Notes: a model not told the origin generated them from the sequence alone. A stretch of DNA of 64,000 nucleotides from Bacillus sp. es.034 (GCF_002563655.1 NZ_PDIY01000001.1:4270501-4334500); one strand, 5' to 3'. Shown: positions 8,461 through 16,662, counted from the first letter of the stretch. Made by a program: numbers and translations.

Positions 8461-8500
8461 GAGGGATCATCCTGTGATAGGATGATCCCTCCCTTTTTTA
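8461..8500 (+). terminator. Terminator of the MFS exporter gene
   Basis: GAGGGATCATCC and GGATGATCCCTC form a perfect 12-bp stem around a 7-base loop, followed by CCTTTTTT. Confidence 0.9.
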
Positions 8501-8860
8501 ATCAGAAAAAATATGGAGTGTGTACCCCAACATAATAAATATACTGAATATAATGAGGCTGAGTATGGTAATGATGTATTCTTTCTCTCCCGATTTCCAC
8601 TGCATACAAGCGTTAAATAGGAAAATAACCATGATGATCACCGCATTCTTTATCCCTGACGAAAAGAATACGACGTTCACAAAGAATATGATCCACAGAA
8701 TTCGTTTCCCCCATTTATGAAGGGAATTGACTTCCTCCGCTTCTGGCCTCCTCACAATATTCCATTTCTTCCTGGCTGTTTTTTCACTCACATAAAAGAT
8801 TAATATGAATACACCAATATACAAAATAAATTGAAAGATATCTTTCAGGACGATGTTCAT
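8498..8860 (-). CDS. Membrane protein, probably DUF4181
   Basis: A 120-residue protein with four hydrophobic segments. The cytoplasmic loop contains VNSLHKWGKRI, the motif I associate with DUF4181 membrane proteins of Bacillus. Function of that family is unknown. The RBS is weak. A 54-residue membrane protein gene lies just upstream on the same strand. Confidence 0.6.
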   Translation of the reverse strand: MNIVLKDIFQFILYIGVFILIFYVSEKTARKKWNIVRRPEAEEVNSLHKWGKRILWIIFFVNVVFFSSGIKNAVIIMVIFLFNACMQWKSGEKEYIITILSLIIFSIFIMLGYTLHIFSD

Positions 8861-8887
8861 ATGCTCAGGTACTCTCTTTCTATTGAT

Positions 8888-9052
8888 CTATAGCTGAATG
8901 TGGAACCAATAATAGTAGCTTAATAACACCACACTGATGGCCAAAATGAAGGTGTAGTGACCATTCTTGGCTCTTTTCGTGCCTCCGAAATAAAAATTAA
9001 GGGCTCCCAGCAAGAAGACGACGTATAGAATGACTTTTATCAGAAAATCCAT
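8888..9052 (-). CDS. 54-aa two-TM membrane protein
   Basis: A short frame with GAGGTGA four bases before the ATG at 9052. Segments at about 4-21 (MDFLIKVILYVVFLLGALNF) and 33-50 are hydrophobic, separated by a basic GGTKRAKNGH loop. It is followed by the DUF4181 gene. Function unknown. Confidence 0.55.
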   Translation of the reverse strand: MDFLIKVILYVVFLLGALNFYFGGTKRAKNGHYTFILAISVVLLSYYYWFHIQL

Positions 9053-9102
9053 ATTCTCACCTCTTGTTTAGGATTAAATTCCCCAATGAAGTTTAAGTAG
9101 TT

Positions 9103-9807
9103 TCACGTATTCATAAGATTGGTTCGATTCATGCTCCAGAGAGCATCTCTTCGAAACGTAGAACCCAAAATCTCCACCAGTTTCTCCGTCGTCTCCTCAA
9201 CAAACAGGGTAATTTCATCAGGAGTCAAATAGTCAAACCGATAATCCGGCTCCAACGCGAAGGCATAGGAATCCCCTAAATAAAATTCAGTGATTCGTTT
9301 GATTTGTTTCGTAATCTGAGTTTCCGGAAAGATGTCGAGGTAATCAGGGAAACTCTCAATATGTTGGAAAACCCGATGAAAAATCATATCCGTGTTTTCC
9401 TGTAAATAAACAAAATCCGCACCATACCAATCGCTTTTTACTGCTCTCGTGTAGCCGGGAGTTCCCAGTATGTCTTGATAGACCGGCTCTTTCTTTTTTT
9501 CCCGGTGCATCCGGCTCCACTCCACATCCGTCACGAGATGAAGGTAGTAGCCTAAATAAAAGGAGGAGCGTGGATCGGTGAAATCGTCTTCCTCCTGTAT
9601 GTACTTTTGCAAAAACAATTCAGGATTTATTTTCCCATCATCCTTAAAGTGGGTTGCGATTTTGTCAGGAAAGAAGATGCCTGTCTCTGGATCCGGCAAA
9701 CCACAATCCGGTCCGATATTCCCTACGACAAACTCTTTTTCAGAGGCACGCAAACCTCTATTCAGCAGATTCTCTGCAATCCTGAAATGTACCATCCATG
9801 TTGCCAA
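9103..9807 (-). CDS. Zinc-dependent phospholipase C-like protein
   Basis: A 234-residue protein starting at TTG 9807 (AGGGGA nine bases upstream). The N-terminus ATWMVHFRIAENLL followed by EFVVGNIGPDCGLP and SSFYLGYYLHLVTDVEW match the Zn_dep_PLPC family, in which Trp, His and Asp residues ligate zinc. No signal peptide is present, so it is probably cytoplasmic and may not be a classical phospholipase. Substrate unknown. Confidence 0.7.
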   Translation of the reverse strand: MATWMVHFRIAENLLNRGLRASEKEFVVGNIGPDCGLPDPETGIFFPDKIATHFKDDGKINPELFLQKYIQEEDDFTDPRSSFYLGYYLHLVTDVEWSRMHREKKKEPVYQDILGTPGYTRAVKSDWYGADFVYLQENTDMIFHRVFQHIESFPDYLDIFPETQITKQIKRITEFYLGDSYAFALEPDYRFDYLTPDEITLFVEETTEKLVEILGSTFRRDALWSMNRTNLMNT

Positions 9808-9812
9808 TGTGT

Positions 9813-9905
9813 TCAGTCCCCTTTTTTCCTTATTTTCCTAATAACTAAAAAAACAATAAACCCAACCAAATAAAGTCCGTTTAATAACCAAAGGTACGTA
9901 ACCAT
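9813..9905 (-). CDS. Possible 30-aa single-TM peptide
   Basis: ATG at 9905 to TGA at 9813 encodes a 30-residue peptide with one strong transmembrane segment (VTYLWLLNGLYLVGFIVFLV) and a basic tail RKIRKKGD, the layout of genuine small membrane proteins. It overlaps the start region of the zinc phospholipase-like gene, so coupling is possible. The RBS is poor (AAAGAAG close to the ATG). Confidence 0.35.
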   Translation of the reverse strand: MVTYLWLLNGLYLVGFIVFLVIRKIRKKGD

Positions 9906-9993
9906 ACTTCTTCTTTAATAGACGATTGTGATGGCCATTAAGTTTCATAAAAGGCACTCTTTTCCATTTATTCTAAAAAATAAAAGATAAGCA

Positions 9994-10025
9994 TTGAATT
10001 GCACCCATTAATTTGAAATAATTGG
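9994..10025 (+). promoter_or_regulatory. TTTGAAATAATTGG promoter, copy 2 (PdaC-like gene)
   Basis: TTGAAT (9994-9999), 12 bases, then TTTGAAATAATTGG (10012-10025). This is the only plus-strand copy; it faces the plus-strand deacetylase gene 51 bases further on. Confidence 0.7.
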
Positions 10026-10075
10026 AATTGTTAATTTTAATACAATGACCTTTTTACCAGAAAAGAGGATGACAT

Positions 10076-11428
10076 ATGTTAAAAAAGATACCATTCAGGC
10101 GGATACGCTGGCCTGGGTGGGTTGTGCTGATCGTAATAGGATTTTCTTTCGTTTATGGGATGGCCCAGCTCGTCGATGCGATCCGGTTCGACCCTGAATC
10201 GAAAGGATCATCTCCACTGGGCATTGACTTCAAGACGGAATTGACGGACACAGATACATACACGATGTCCATCAAAGTTCCGGTTATGGAGGATTCACAC
10301 ATCAATAAGCCTCTCAAAGACTGGATCAAGAAAGAAAAGGAAGACTTCTTAAAAAGGGTCCAGGAGAACAAGAAAGAGCTTGGAGAAGGGTACCGGGCCC
10401 ACCTCATCATCGAGGCCGACAGCAGGAAAGTGACACATGATACATATACCATCATGTTTCACTCGTATCAGCTCGTCCATGATGTACGAGGAAAAGAGCA
10501 GGTGAAAACCTTTACCCTCGATGTGTCAGAAAAGAAGTTCGTGGAGCTGCCTGATATCATGACGACGAATGATGAAATGATCCAAACGATCCGGACCCGT
10601 CTTCAAGGACTGCCCAATGCGAAGATGCAGGAAGCGTTAAAAGATCCCGCATCGTGGAATTGGACATTAAACGGAAAGGCGCTCACCTTGTATTTCAATG
10701 ATATCGAGGAAGCCGGTCCAACTCGTGTGGAAGTCCCTATCCATGCCATTCTTCCCTATCTTGATGATAAGACAGCCGACAGCCTGGAAGTGGCAGAGGC
10801 GTCGATCGGAGTGGGGGAGAAATATGTGGCCCTCACCTTTGATGACGGCCCCGACCCTCGCGTGACCCCACGGATTTTAAGCGTACTGAAAGAACATGAC
10901 GTCCAGGCTACCTTTTTCATGTTAGGCAGTCAGGCAGAGAAATACCCTTCCGTTGCGAAGAGCGTGGCAGAAGCCGGACATGAAATCGGCAATCATACGG
11001 ATCATCATAAAGATTTAACGAAAATCGGAAGAGAACAGATGGCTCAGGAAGTCTTGACTTCCCGTGAGAAAATCATGGATGCAACGAAGGAAATCCCCGT
11101 CATGCTGCGCCCCCCTTATGGTGCGATCAATCAAGACGTAGAAACGGTCGCCAATGATAATGGGACTTCACTCGTCCTCTGGTCCGTCGATTCCCTTGAT
11201 TGGAAGAACAAAAATGCAGCTGCCATCAATTCTGTCGTGCAGAAGGAAATCGCTCCAGGTGCCATCATCCTCCTCCATGATGTTCACTCCACCACAGCCG
11301 ATGCGTTACCGACCCTGCTTACGACTCTTGAAAAAGAGGGATATCGTTTCCTCACCGTTTCTCAACTTCAGTCGAAGCTTGCAGCGGAAACCGCGAGCCC
11401 CTTTTACGGGAATATGAAAAAGGGATGA
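10076..11428 (+). CDS. pdaC: Peptidoglycan polysaccharide deacetylase, PdaC-like
   Basis: A 450-residue protein with an N-terminal membrane anchor (about 13-33), a middle DUF4163/DUF3298-type domain (about 55-230) and a C-terminal NodB deacetylase domain (about 255-440). NodB metal and catalytic motifs are intact: TFDDGPD, HEIGNHTDHH, RPPYGAIN, LWSVDSLDW and LLHDVH. This layout is that of B. subtilis PdaC (467 residues), which deacetylates MurNAc in peptidoglycan outside the membrane and contributes to lysozyme resistance. It is a single gene with its own special promoter and terminator. Substrate (MurNAc versus GlcNAc) is inferred from architecture. Confidence 0.82.
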   Translation: MLKKIPFRRIRWPGWVVLIVIGFSFVYGMAQLVDAIRFDPESKGSSPLGIDFKTELTDTDTYTMSIKVPVMEDSHINKPLKDWIKKEKEDFLKRVQENKKELGEGYRAHLIIEADSRKVTHDTYTIMFHSYQLVHDVRGKEQVKTFTLDVSEKKFVELPDIMTTNDEMIQTIRTRLQGLPNAKMQEALKDPASWNWTLNGKALTLYFNDIEEAGPTRVEVPIHAILPYLDDKTADSLEVAEASIGVGEKYVALTFDDGPDPRVTPRILSVLKEHDVQATFFMLGSQAEKYPSVAKSVAEAGHEIGNHTDHHKDLTKIGREQMAQEVLTSREKIMDATKEIPVMLRPPYGAINQDVETVANDNGTSLVLWSVDSLDWKNKNAAAINSVVQKEIAPGAIILLHDVHSTTADALPTLLTTLEKEGYRFLTVSQLQSKLAAETASPFYGNMKKG

Positions 11429-11452
11429 AGCTTTTATATGCTTCATCCCTTT
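11420..11452. terminator. Terminator between pdaC and the YdeI-like gene
   Basis: GGGATGAAGC (11422-11431, overlapping the pdaC stop codon) pairs with GCTTCATCCC (11440-11449). T-rich tracts flank both sides, so it may serve both converging genes. Confidence 0.75.
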
Positions 11453-11455
11453 CCT

Positions 11456-12058
11456 TTATTCATCATTCATTCCCTTACCGTCCAAGATGTGCTGTACATA
11501 TTTTTCAACCCGCGACTCCCGGGTTTTCGATTGTTTCGCTTTTGAAATAAAAAGGATATACGCGCGCTGACGTCCAGGCGTCAAGGCTTCAAAGGCCGTT
11601 TTCAGCTCCGGCATGTCATTGAATTTCCGTTGAAGTTCATCTGGCACGGAATATTCTTCCGTCTTTTTCAGTTCCACTGTGAGACCTGCTTTTTCTACTT
11701 CAATGGCTTCCTGAATATAAGCTTTCAGAATCTCTTTCATTTCGATGATTTCCTGAGAATTGGTGAACCGGATCTGACGGGCTGCCTGCACATTTTCTGT
11801 CTGTTGGATCAGAATCCCTTGAGGATCCTTGAAGAGCGCCCCTTTGTGAAACAGGAGGGCACAATAATCTTTGAATCCATGCATCAACACAATGTTTTTT
11901 CCCTCTAATGTGTAGCAAGGATGCATCCATTTGATTTCTTCCTCCAGCTCCTCAAAGGAAAGGAGGATACTTCTCAGCCTTTCATATTCTTCCTTCCACT
12001 GCTTCGCTTTTTTAATGAATCCATCCACCTTGCGATTAGGCTTGATCACATGCACCAC
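11456..12058 (-). CDS. YdeI/OmpD-associated family protein (DUF1801 plus C-terminal domain)
   Basis: A 200-residue cytoplasmic protein. The N-terminal part (WKEEYERLRSILLSF, EEEIKWMHPCYTLEGKNIVLM, KDYCALLFHKGALF) is a DUF1801 frataxin-like fold. The C-terminal helical part ends in the family's FEALTPGRQRAYILFISKAK and KTRESRVEKY block. B. subtilis YdeI has the same layout; its function is not established. It is third in a GNAT-YdhG-YdeI run. Confidence 0.75.
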   Translation of the reverse strand: MVHVIKPNRKVDGFIKKAKQWKEEYERLRSILLSFEELEEEIKWMHPCYTLEGKNIVLMHGFKDYCALLFHKGALFKDPQGILIQQTENVQAARQIRFTNSQEIIEMKEILKAYIQEAIEVEKAGLTVELKKTEEYSVPDELQRKFNDMPELKTAFEALTPGRQRAYILFISKAKQSKTRESRVEKYVQHILDGKGMNDE

Positions 12059-12067
12059 TCCTCTCTT

Positions 12068-12439
12068 CTATTTCCGCCAAAAGCCTGTAAATTCGGCTTT
12101 TTCCTGAATATTATACCTGATCATATCCTCAAGCAGTCTGTAATCGACAGGATCTTTCCACGGGATGCGAAATAAACCTTTCGTCGCACTGTAGCCGACT
12201 TCTTTAATGCGGTCGGCGAAATGTACCATCGTGACTTCTTCTGGCGCTACACTCACATGGTGCTTCGCAGTCGAGATCCCGATGATAAAGGTACCATGAT
12301 CCGTAAACATCGGTGTATTCCACTTGATGGCTGGTTCCAGTTGTGGGAATGTTTCCTGCACCCAAGTCAGGATTTCCTCCATCCGCGTACGATGCTCGGG
12401 ATGATCGATCCCGGCTAAATAAGTTGAAAAGACGTCCAT
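12068..12439 (-). CDS. YdhG/Fra-like frataxin-fold protein (DUF1801)
   Basis: A 123-residue DUF1801 protein. The ATG at 12439 is preferred because AAGGAGG lies eight bases upstream; a GTG six codons earlier would read through that RBS. Conserved segments are [24 protein letters not shown] and [14 protein letters not shown]. subtilis YdhG (Fra) is reported as a frataxin-like iron chaperone for Fe-S assembly; paralogues exist, so orthology is not certain. Confidence 0.7.
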   Translation of the reverse strand: MDVFSTYLAGIDHPEHRTRMEEILTWVQETFPQLEPAIKWNTPMFTDHGTFIIGISTAKHHVSVAPEEVTMVHFADRIKEVGYSATKGLFRIPWKDPVDYRLLEDMIRYNIQEKAEFTGFWRK

Positions 12440-12456
12440 TTCATTTTCCTCCTTCA

Positions 12457-12999
12457 CTACTCCCTTTTGCTTCGTAAAACCGTGATAAACCCGTCCAAAA
12501 TATCATGAGAAACCGAAAACCCTTTTCGCTTGTAGAATGCCAGGGCCTCCTGGTTTCCATTCGAAGTAAAGACAAAATAGTCCTCAACATTCTCGTACCT
12601 TCTCAACCACTCCATCGACATGGTGAAAAGTTTCGATCCGATGCCGTATTGCCGATACCCCTCTTTAATATAAAATTGCGATAAGCAGCCGACGTTTTCT
12701 TTTTTCACAGATGAAAGGTCGAAAAACGTGGCAAAATCATTTGAATATGCTTCCTTTGGTGATATGTTGGTATACACATAGGCAATAATTTCGTCATTTT
12801 TTTCAGGATCTTTCACAATCACAAGATAATTATGTATAGCACTTTTAATTGATGGCAGCATCCGTGTGTCAAAATTCATCGTGTCAAACCGTTCCGGTGC
12901 AATGGACGCTTTCGACTTCTGAAAGTCCATCAGTTCATTGCAAAGATCCCGGCAGCATTCGGCCTTTTCTTCAGGAATTACTTCGTATTGCAGATTCAT
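12457..12999 (-). CDS. GNAT-family acetyltransferase
   Basis: A 180-residue GNAT protein. The acetyl-CoA loop reads [11 protein letters not shown] (about 120-130) and the C-terminal FYKRKGF motif is present. Residues 85-120 ([24 protein letters not shown]) form the central strands. The acceptor substrate is unknown. It precedes two DUF1801 genes on the same strand and may be cotranscribed with them. Confidence 0.75.
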   Translation of the reverse strand: MNLQYEVIPEEKAECCRDLCNELMDFQKSKASIAPERFDTMNFDTRMLPSIKSAIHNYLVIVKDPEKNDEIIAYVYTNISPKEAYSNDFATFFDLSSVKKENVGCLSQFYIKEGYRQYGIGSKLFTMSMEWLRRYENVEDYFVFTSNGNQEALAFYKRKGFSVSHDILDGFITVLRSKRE

Positions 13000-13103
13000 C
13001 TATATCATTCCCTTGTTATAAGCTTGCGTAATCTCTTATGTAGGTATTTCTCTGTTTGTTATCGAATTTCCTTTATGTTTAAAAAGTTCATTAAATCACG
13101 GCT

Positions 13104-13268
13104 TCAAGCTTTATAACATCCCTCACATATGAACCTTCCCTCATTGTTTAAGTAGGCTTTAATCTCCGTCATCCCTTTCTTTTCAGGATACCTCATCTTG
13201 ACGTAGACCACATCATTTCCTCGTATTTCTTTCCCTCATGTTGAACACTTTGGTTTGTTTCCGAACAT
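13104..13268 (-). pseudogene. Small zinc-knuckle protein with in-frame TGA at the second Cys of CxxC
   Basis: ATG at 13268 follows a perfect AAGGAGGT. The frame reads MFGNKPKCST, then TGA (13238-13236), then GKEIRGNDVVYVKMRYPEKK and on to RFICEGCYKA and a terminal TGA. Without the TGA it would be a 54-residue protein with two CxxC knuckles (C8/C11 and two near the C-terminus), matching small Bacillus proteins I recall with an N-terminal MFGxKPxCxxCGKEI. A single TGC/TGT to TGA change explains the stop. Selenocysteine insertion is formally possible but no Sec machinery or SECIS is visible. The TTTGAAATAATTGG promoter lies 70 bases upstream. Confidence 0.6.
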
Positions 13269-13337
13269 CTTTCTACCTCCTTATCAATTAACTGTGCAGT
13301 TCGAGTAGTTTGTAACGACTTTTTAAGCAATACCATA

Positions 13338-13369
13338 CCAATTATTTCAAAACCCGACAAACTACTCAA
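13338..13369 (-). promoter_or_regulatory. TTTGAAATAATTGG promoter, copy 3 (zinc-knuckle gene)
   Basis: Minus strand: TTGAGT (13369-13364), 12 bases, TTTGAAATAATTGG (13351-13338). It directs transcription into the small zinc-knuckle gene and possibly the GNAT-YdhG-YdeI run beyond. Confidence 0.7.
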
Positions 13370-13393
13370 GAACTGATTAAGCTAACGGCACAC

Positions 13394-13431
13394 TAAAAAA
13401 GCTCTTTGTCCTCCACAGACAAAGAGCTTTC
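13394..13431 (-). terminator. Terminator of the SulP transporter gene
   Basis: AAGCTCTTTGTC and GACAAAGAGCTT form a perfect 12-bp stem around a 7-base loop; on the minus strand it is followed by TTTTTTAG. Confidence 0.9.
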
Positions 13432-13434
13432 CTA

Positions 13435-14913
13435 TTAATGTCCGACGGCTTTATCAAGTCCGCCAGGCTGATTGTGAACAGCCAGCCTGTTCACAAGTTT
13501 ATTGCTTTCTTCATTCAATCCGATCAAGGTGACCTTCACACCGTTCTGGTGATATTTGATGACCACTTTATCGATGGCCCCTACAGCTGAGTCATCCCAA
13601 AGATGCGCATCTGTAAGATCCAATGTCACTTCTTTCACCTGTTCCGTGAAATCAAATGATTCAACGAACTCCGTTACGGAAGCAAAGAATAATTGACCCG
13701 AAACCCGATATACCTTTTTATGCGGTTGATCGGTGGATAGCGCCGTAATCTTCACTTTCGAAATCTTGGAGGCAAAGAATATGGCACTTAAGATGATTCC
13801 AACCAGAACCCCTTTTGATAGATCATGTGTCACGAGCACCGTAATGACCGTCGCCAACATCACGACGGTATCTGATAAGGGCGTCTTATGAATATTCTTA
13901 ATGGATGACCAATCGAAAGTCCCGATGGAAACCATGAACATCACACCGACAAGCGCAGCCATTGGAATAGTGACAAGGAAGTCGTTCAATAACAGGATCA
14001 GGATCATCAAGAATACACCTGCTACCAATGTAGACAAACGTCCTCTTCCGCCTGATTTCACGTTAATGACCGATTGACCGATCATGGCACACCCTGCCAT
14101 CCCGCCAAAGAAAGCAGAAACGATATTCGCAACCCCTTGTCCCTTTGCTTCCTGGTTCTTATCACTTGTTGTATCCGTCATATCATCCACAATGGAGGCG
14201 GTCAATAAGGATTCAACTAATCCGACAATCGCAATGGAAAGCGAATAAGGAAAAATGATCTGCAAGGTTTCAAAGGTAAACGGAATATCCGGGATCAAGA
14301 AGATCGGTAAAGACTGAGTCAGCTGCCCCATGTCACCCACGGTCCGCACATCACTATTCATCAAAACAGCAATCACTGTGATGGCAATGATGGCAACCAA
14401 AGGAGATGGAACTGCTTTGGTGAAGCGCGGGAGAATATAAATAATCGCCAACGCACCGGCAACCATCGCATACATCACCCATGACTCCCCTACAAAGTGT
14501 GGCAGTTGCGCCGTAAAGATCAGGATAGCCAATGCATTCACAAATCCGATCATGACGGAACGGGGAACAAACTTCATTAATCGTCCTAACTTACATACAC
14601 CCATAATAATCTGAATGACACCCGTCAGAATGGTGGCGGCCAGTAAATACTGCAGCCCGTGATCGGCCACAAGGTTTACCATCACCAAGGCTGTCGCACC
14701 GGTCGCAGCGGATATCATACCGGGGCGCCCACCTACAAAAGCAATGACCACGGCAATACAGAAGGAAGCGTACAATCCGACCATCGGATCGACACCGGCA
14801 ATGATCGAGAACGCAATCGCCTCGGGAATCAAAGCCATGGCTACAACCGTTCCTGCCAGGACATCCCCACGAATGTTTCCAAACCATTGAGATTTAATTG
14901 TTGATAAATTCAT
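13435..14913 (-). CDS. SulP-family anion transporter with STAS domain
   Basis: A 492-residue transporter. Residues about 1-385 carry 11-14 membrane helices with SulP signatures ([45 protein letters not shown]); residues about 400-485 form a cytosolic STAS domain ([19 protein letters not shown]). SulP proteins move sulfate, bicarbonate, chloride or dicarboxylates. Substrate is not readable here, though a divergent UspA neighbour is common for bacterial SulP genes. The leader contains a hairpin (GACTTTC/GAAAGTC, 14945-14967) before the RBS. Confidence 0.85.
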   Translation of the reverse strand: MNLSTIKSQWFGNIRGDVLAGTVVAMALIPEAIAFSIIAGVDPMVGLYASFCIAVVIAFVGGRPGMISAATGATALVMVNLVADHGLQYLLAATILTGVIQIIMGVCKLGRLMKFVPRSVMIGFVNALAILIFTAQLPHFVGESWVMYAMVAGALAIIYILPRFTKAVPSPLVAIIAITVIAVLMNSDVRTVGDMGQLTQSLPIFLIPDIPFTFETLQIIFPYSLSIAIVGLVESLLTASIVDDMTDTTSDKNQEAKGQGVANIVSAFFGGMAGCAMIGQSVINVKSGGRGRLSTLVAGVFLMILILLLNDFLVTIPMAALVGVMFMVSIGTFDWSSIKNIHKTPLSDTVVMLATVITVLVTHDLSKGVLVGIILSAIFFASKISKVKITALSTDQPHKKVYRVSGQLFFASVTEFVESFDFTEQVKEVTLDLTDAHLWDDSAVGAIDKVVIKYHQNGVKVTLIGLNEESNKLVNRLAVHNQPGGLDKAVGH

Positions 14914-15190
14914 TATGCACCTCTTTTTTTAAAATTTTGTTGTTGACTTTCAACTCTCATGAAAGTCGGGTCCGTTAAACACAAGGGCCATTATATAACG
15001 AATTCTACCTGTTGTGAACCCTCCAATTAAACGCTCACAACCCTAATTTTCTTTTATTTACTTATAAATCCGTTAAATTACGACAGAATTCAACTTCCAG
15101 TAAATTTACATAAATGAATGTAAAGGATAATAGATGGTGATAGTCGAATACCTTACATATCTCGAAACAACATAGAAAGGAGATTCAATC

Positions 15191-15607
15191 ATGTTCAATA
15201 AAATTTTATTAGCAACAGATGGGTCCGACCATTCTATTAGAGCAACTGAAAAAGCCATCGCCCTTGCCTCCTGCCAAAAAAACGGCAGCATTGAAGTGGT
15301 GTACGTCATTGACGAAAAACACTCAAAAGACGAAGTCCTGCAGCATTGGGGAACCGACGCTGCTGATCATAGAAAGAAGAAGCTTATACTCATAGAACAG
15401 AAAATCAAACATGCGAAGATTAACTATACAACGCATTATTTACACGGGGAACCGGGTCCCACCATCGTCAAGCATGCGAATGAGTACCAATTCGACGCAG
15501 TGGTGATTGGGAGTAGGGGATTGAACACTCTTCAGGAAATGGTCTTGGGAAGCGTGAGTCATAAAGTAGCCAAACGAGTGAAATGCCCTGTGATGATTGT
15601 AAAATGA
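15191..15607 (+). CDS. UspA-family universal stress protein
   Basis: A 138-residue single-domain UspA protein. The N-terminal strand KILLATDGSDHS and the C-terminal ATP-binding motif (VIGSRGLNTLQEMVLGSVSHKV, of the G-2x-G-9x-G-S type) are intact, so it should bind ATP. The middle loop HYLHGEPGPTIVKHANEY is typical. It is divergent from the SulP transporter, with AAAGGAGAT before the ATG. It may modulate the transporter or act in general stress; that is inference. Confidence 0.85.
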   Translation: MFNKILLATDGSDHSIRATEKAIALASCQKNGSIEVVYVIDEKHSKDEVLQHWGTDAADHRKKKLILIEQKIKHAKINYTTHYLHGEPGPTIVKHANEYQFDAVVIGSRGLNTLQEMVLGSVSHKVAKRVKCPVMIVK

Positions 15608-15690
15608 CAGAACCCCTTGGGCTCACTAGCCGAAGGGGATCCGTTGATTGCAAAGCTCAACACATTTCTTCTATAATATCCGTAGGAAGA

Positions 15691-15822
15691 CTAGCAGCTT
15701 GAACTTTCTTCGTTTTCTTCAGAGGAACAACATTGTTCTTGATCTACCTCTTTTATCTCTATCTGGCAACACTCTTGAGAATCAGTTTTCTTATCCCCTA
15801 GGAAAATCTTAATGAAATTCAT
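15691..15822 (-). CDS. 43-aa Cys-pair peptide divergent from the arsR-permease operon
   Basis: ATG at 15822 (GGAAGGGG nine bases upstream) to TAG at 15691. The product is acidic and holds two vicinal Cys pairs (QECCQIE and QEQCCSSEE) plus a terminal SSSC. Adjacent Cys pairs are a typical soft-metal or arsenite ligand. The gene is divergent from arsR across a region with several ATCAA-N6-TTGAT operators and has its own TTGCTA-N17-TATACT promoter between them. Not recognised as a named family. A metal-binding or metallochaperone role is inference. Confidence 0.6.
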   Translation of the reverse strand: MNFIKIFLGDKKTDSQECCQIEIKEVDQEQCCSSEENEESSSC

Positions 15823-15848
15823 TTCATCCATCCCCTTCCATTCTTTTA

Positions 15849-15891
15849 ATCAAATAAATTTGATTAATACAGTACATCAACTTTATTTGAT
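15849..15891. promoter_or_regulatory. ArsR-type operators 1 and 2
   Basis: ATCAAATAAATTTGAT (15849-15864) and ATCAACTTTATTTGAT (15876-15891) both fit ATCAA-N6-TTGAT, the ArsR/SmtB operator form. They lie just downstream of the promoter of the 43-aa Cys-pair peptide, where a bound repressor would block it. Confidence 0.65.
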
Positions 15892-15901
15892 TTATACTCA
15901 T

Positions 15902-15930
15902 AGTATATGTTCCCCTTTTCAGAATAGCAA
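15902..15930 (-). promoter_or_regulatory. Promoter of the 43-aa Cys-pair peptide
   Basis: Minus strand TTGCTA (15930-15925), 17-bp spacer, TATACT (15907-15902). Operators lie on both sides. Confidence 0.55.
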
Positions 15931-15937
15931 CAATTAA

Positions 15938-15953
15938 ATCAAAAAAATTTGAT
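15938..15953. promoter_or_regulatory. ArsR-type operator 3
   Basis: ATCAAAAAAATTTGAT, located immediately upstream of the divergent -35 hexamer. Confidence 0.6.
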
Positions 15954-15998
15954 TTAAGGAACCAACACCCAGTTCGCAGCATAGAATATCACCAATAC

Positions 15999-16072
15999 AT
16001 CAAATATATTTGATTTAAGACTTGACACATGAAAATAATGGATATAAGATGATTACATCAAGAAAAATTGAT
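15999..16072 (+). promoter_or_regulatory. arsR promoter bracketed by operators 4 and 5
   Basis: TTGACA (16022-16027), 17-bp spacer and TAAGAT (16045-16050) form a strong sigma-A promoter. ATCAAATATATTTGAT (15999-16014) lies just upstream of the -35 and ATCAAGAAAAATTGAT (16057-16072) overlaps the probable transcription start. Autorepression by the ArsR encoded next is the natural reading. Confidence 0.7.
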
Positions 16073-16091
16073 GAGAAACGAGGGCTGAGTG

Positions 16092-16415
16092 ATGACAAAC
16101 GACATTCCATTACAAGACGTATCGGGCACAAATATTTTTGAAACCTACGAACAGAAGTTCAAAGCCATTGCCGATCAGAAAAGGCTTCAGATCATGAACA
16201 TTTTGACGATGAAAGGCGAAATGTGTGTATGTGACCTGGCCCCAATTATGGATATGAAGCAGTCTAAATTATCGTACCATTTGAAGATACTCTTAGACGC
16301 GAACATTGTGAAGAAAGAAACAAAGGGAACTTGGAGCTATTACAGCTTGAACCAAGAAGAGATCAACCACCTGCTTTCAGCAGAATTATGTTGCCTGTTC
16401 AGGCCATCCTGTTAA
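16092..16415 (+). CDS. arsR: ArsR/SmtB-family metalloregulator
   Basis: A 107-residue winged-helix repressor. The metal-sensing box EMCVCDLAPIM (C45, C47 from the ATG at 16092) sits in the DNA-binding region as in classical ArsR; the recognition helix is KQSKLSYHLKILLDANIV. The C-terminus is unusually Cys rich (ELCCLFRPSC), giving a possible second site. The ATG at 16092 is chosen over the GTG one codon earlier because of GAGGG spacing. It probably binds the seven ATCAA-N6-TTGAT sites nearby and is released by As(III) or a related metalloid. Confidence 0.85.
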   Translation: MTNDIPLQDVSGTNIFETYEQKFKAIADQKRLQIMNILTMKGEMCVCDLAPIMDMKQSKLSYHLKILLDANIVKKETKGTWSYYSLNQEEINHLLSAELCCLFRPSC

Positions 16416-16430
16416 ATTTTTAAAGATTAT

Positions 16431-16468
16431 ATCAATTTTTTTTGATTAATAAATCAACTTATTTTGAT
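16431..16468. promoter_or_regulatory. ArsR-type operators 6 and 7 (internal)
   Basis: ATCAATTTTTTTTGAT (16431-16446) and ATCAACTTATTTTGAT (16453-16468) lie between arsR and the 51-aa peptide gene. They suggest a second, internal control point for the peptide and permease. Confidence 0.6.
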
Positions 16469-16485
16469 TAATGGAGGAGATACAC

Positions 16486-16641
16486 ATGTTTAACTTCTAT
16501 AAAGAAGAAATGATCTTAAAGGAAAAAAGAAGCGACATGCAGGAAAGGGTCGCCACTCAACACGCTAAACCGGCATCATCCATCTTCACTAAGAAAATCG
16601 AAGACCAACTATGCTGCAGCCCTTGCTGCCCGGCAGTTTAA
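16486..16641 (+). CDS. 51-aa peptide ending in CCSPCC
   Basis: ATG at 16486 with a strong GGAGGAG upstream. A basic amphipathic N-terminal part (MFNFYKEEMILKEKR) leads to a C-terminal QLCCSPCCPAV with two vicinal Cys pairs two residues apart, a compact soft-metal site. It lies between arsR and an ArsP-type permease, 21 bases from the latter. A thiol peptide that binds arsenite, sequesters it or hands it to the pump is a reasonable hypothesis, but no characterised homologue comes to mind. Confidence 0.65.
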   Translation: MFNFYKEEMILKEKRSDMQERVATQHAKPASSIFTKKIEDQLCCSPCCPAV

Positions 16642-16662
16642 TCAGGAAAGGGGACGATCAAT

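Noticed and set aside
15610..15650. CCCCTTGGGCT/AGCCGAAGGGG hairpin after uspA as a terminator
   Set aside because: The stem is good but no T-tract follows, so it was left out as a terminator; it may still stabilise the mRNA end.
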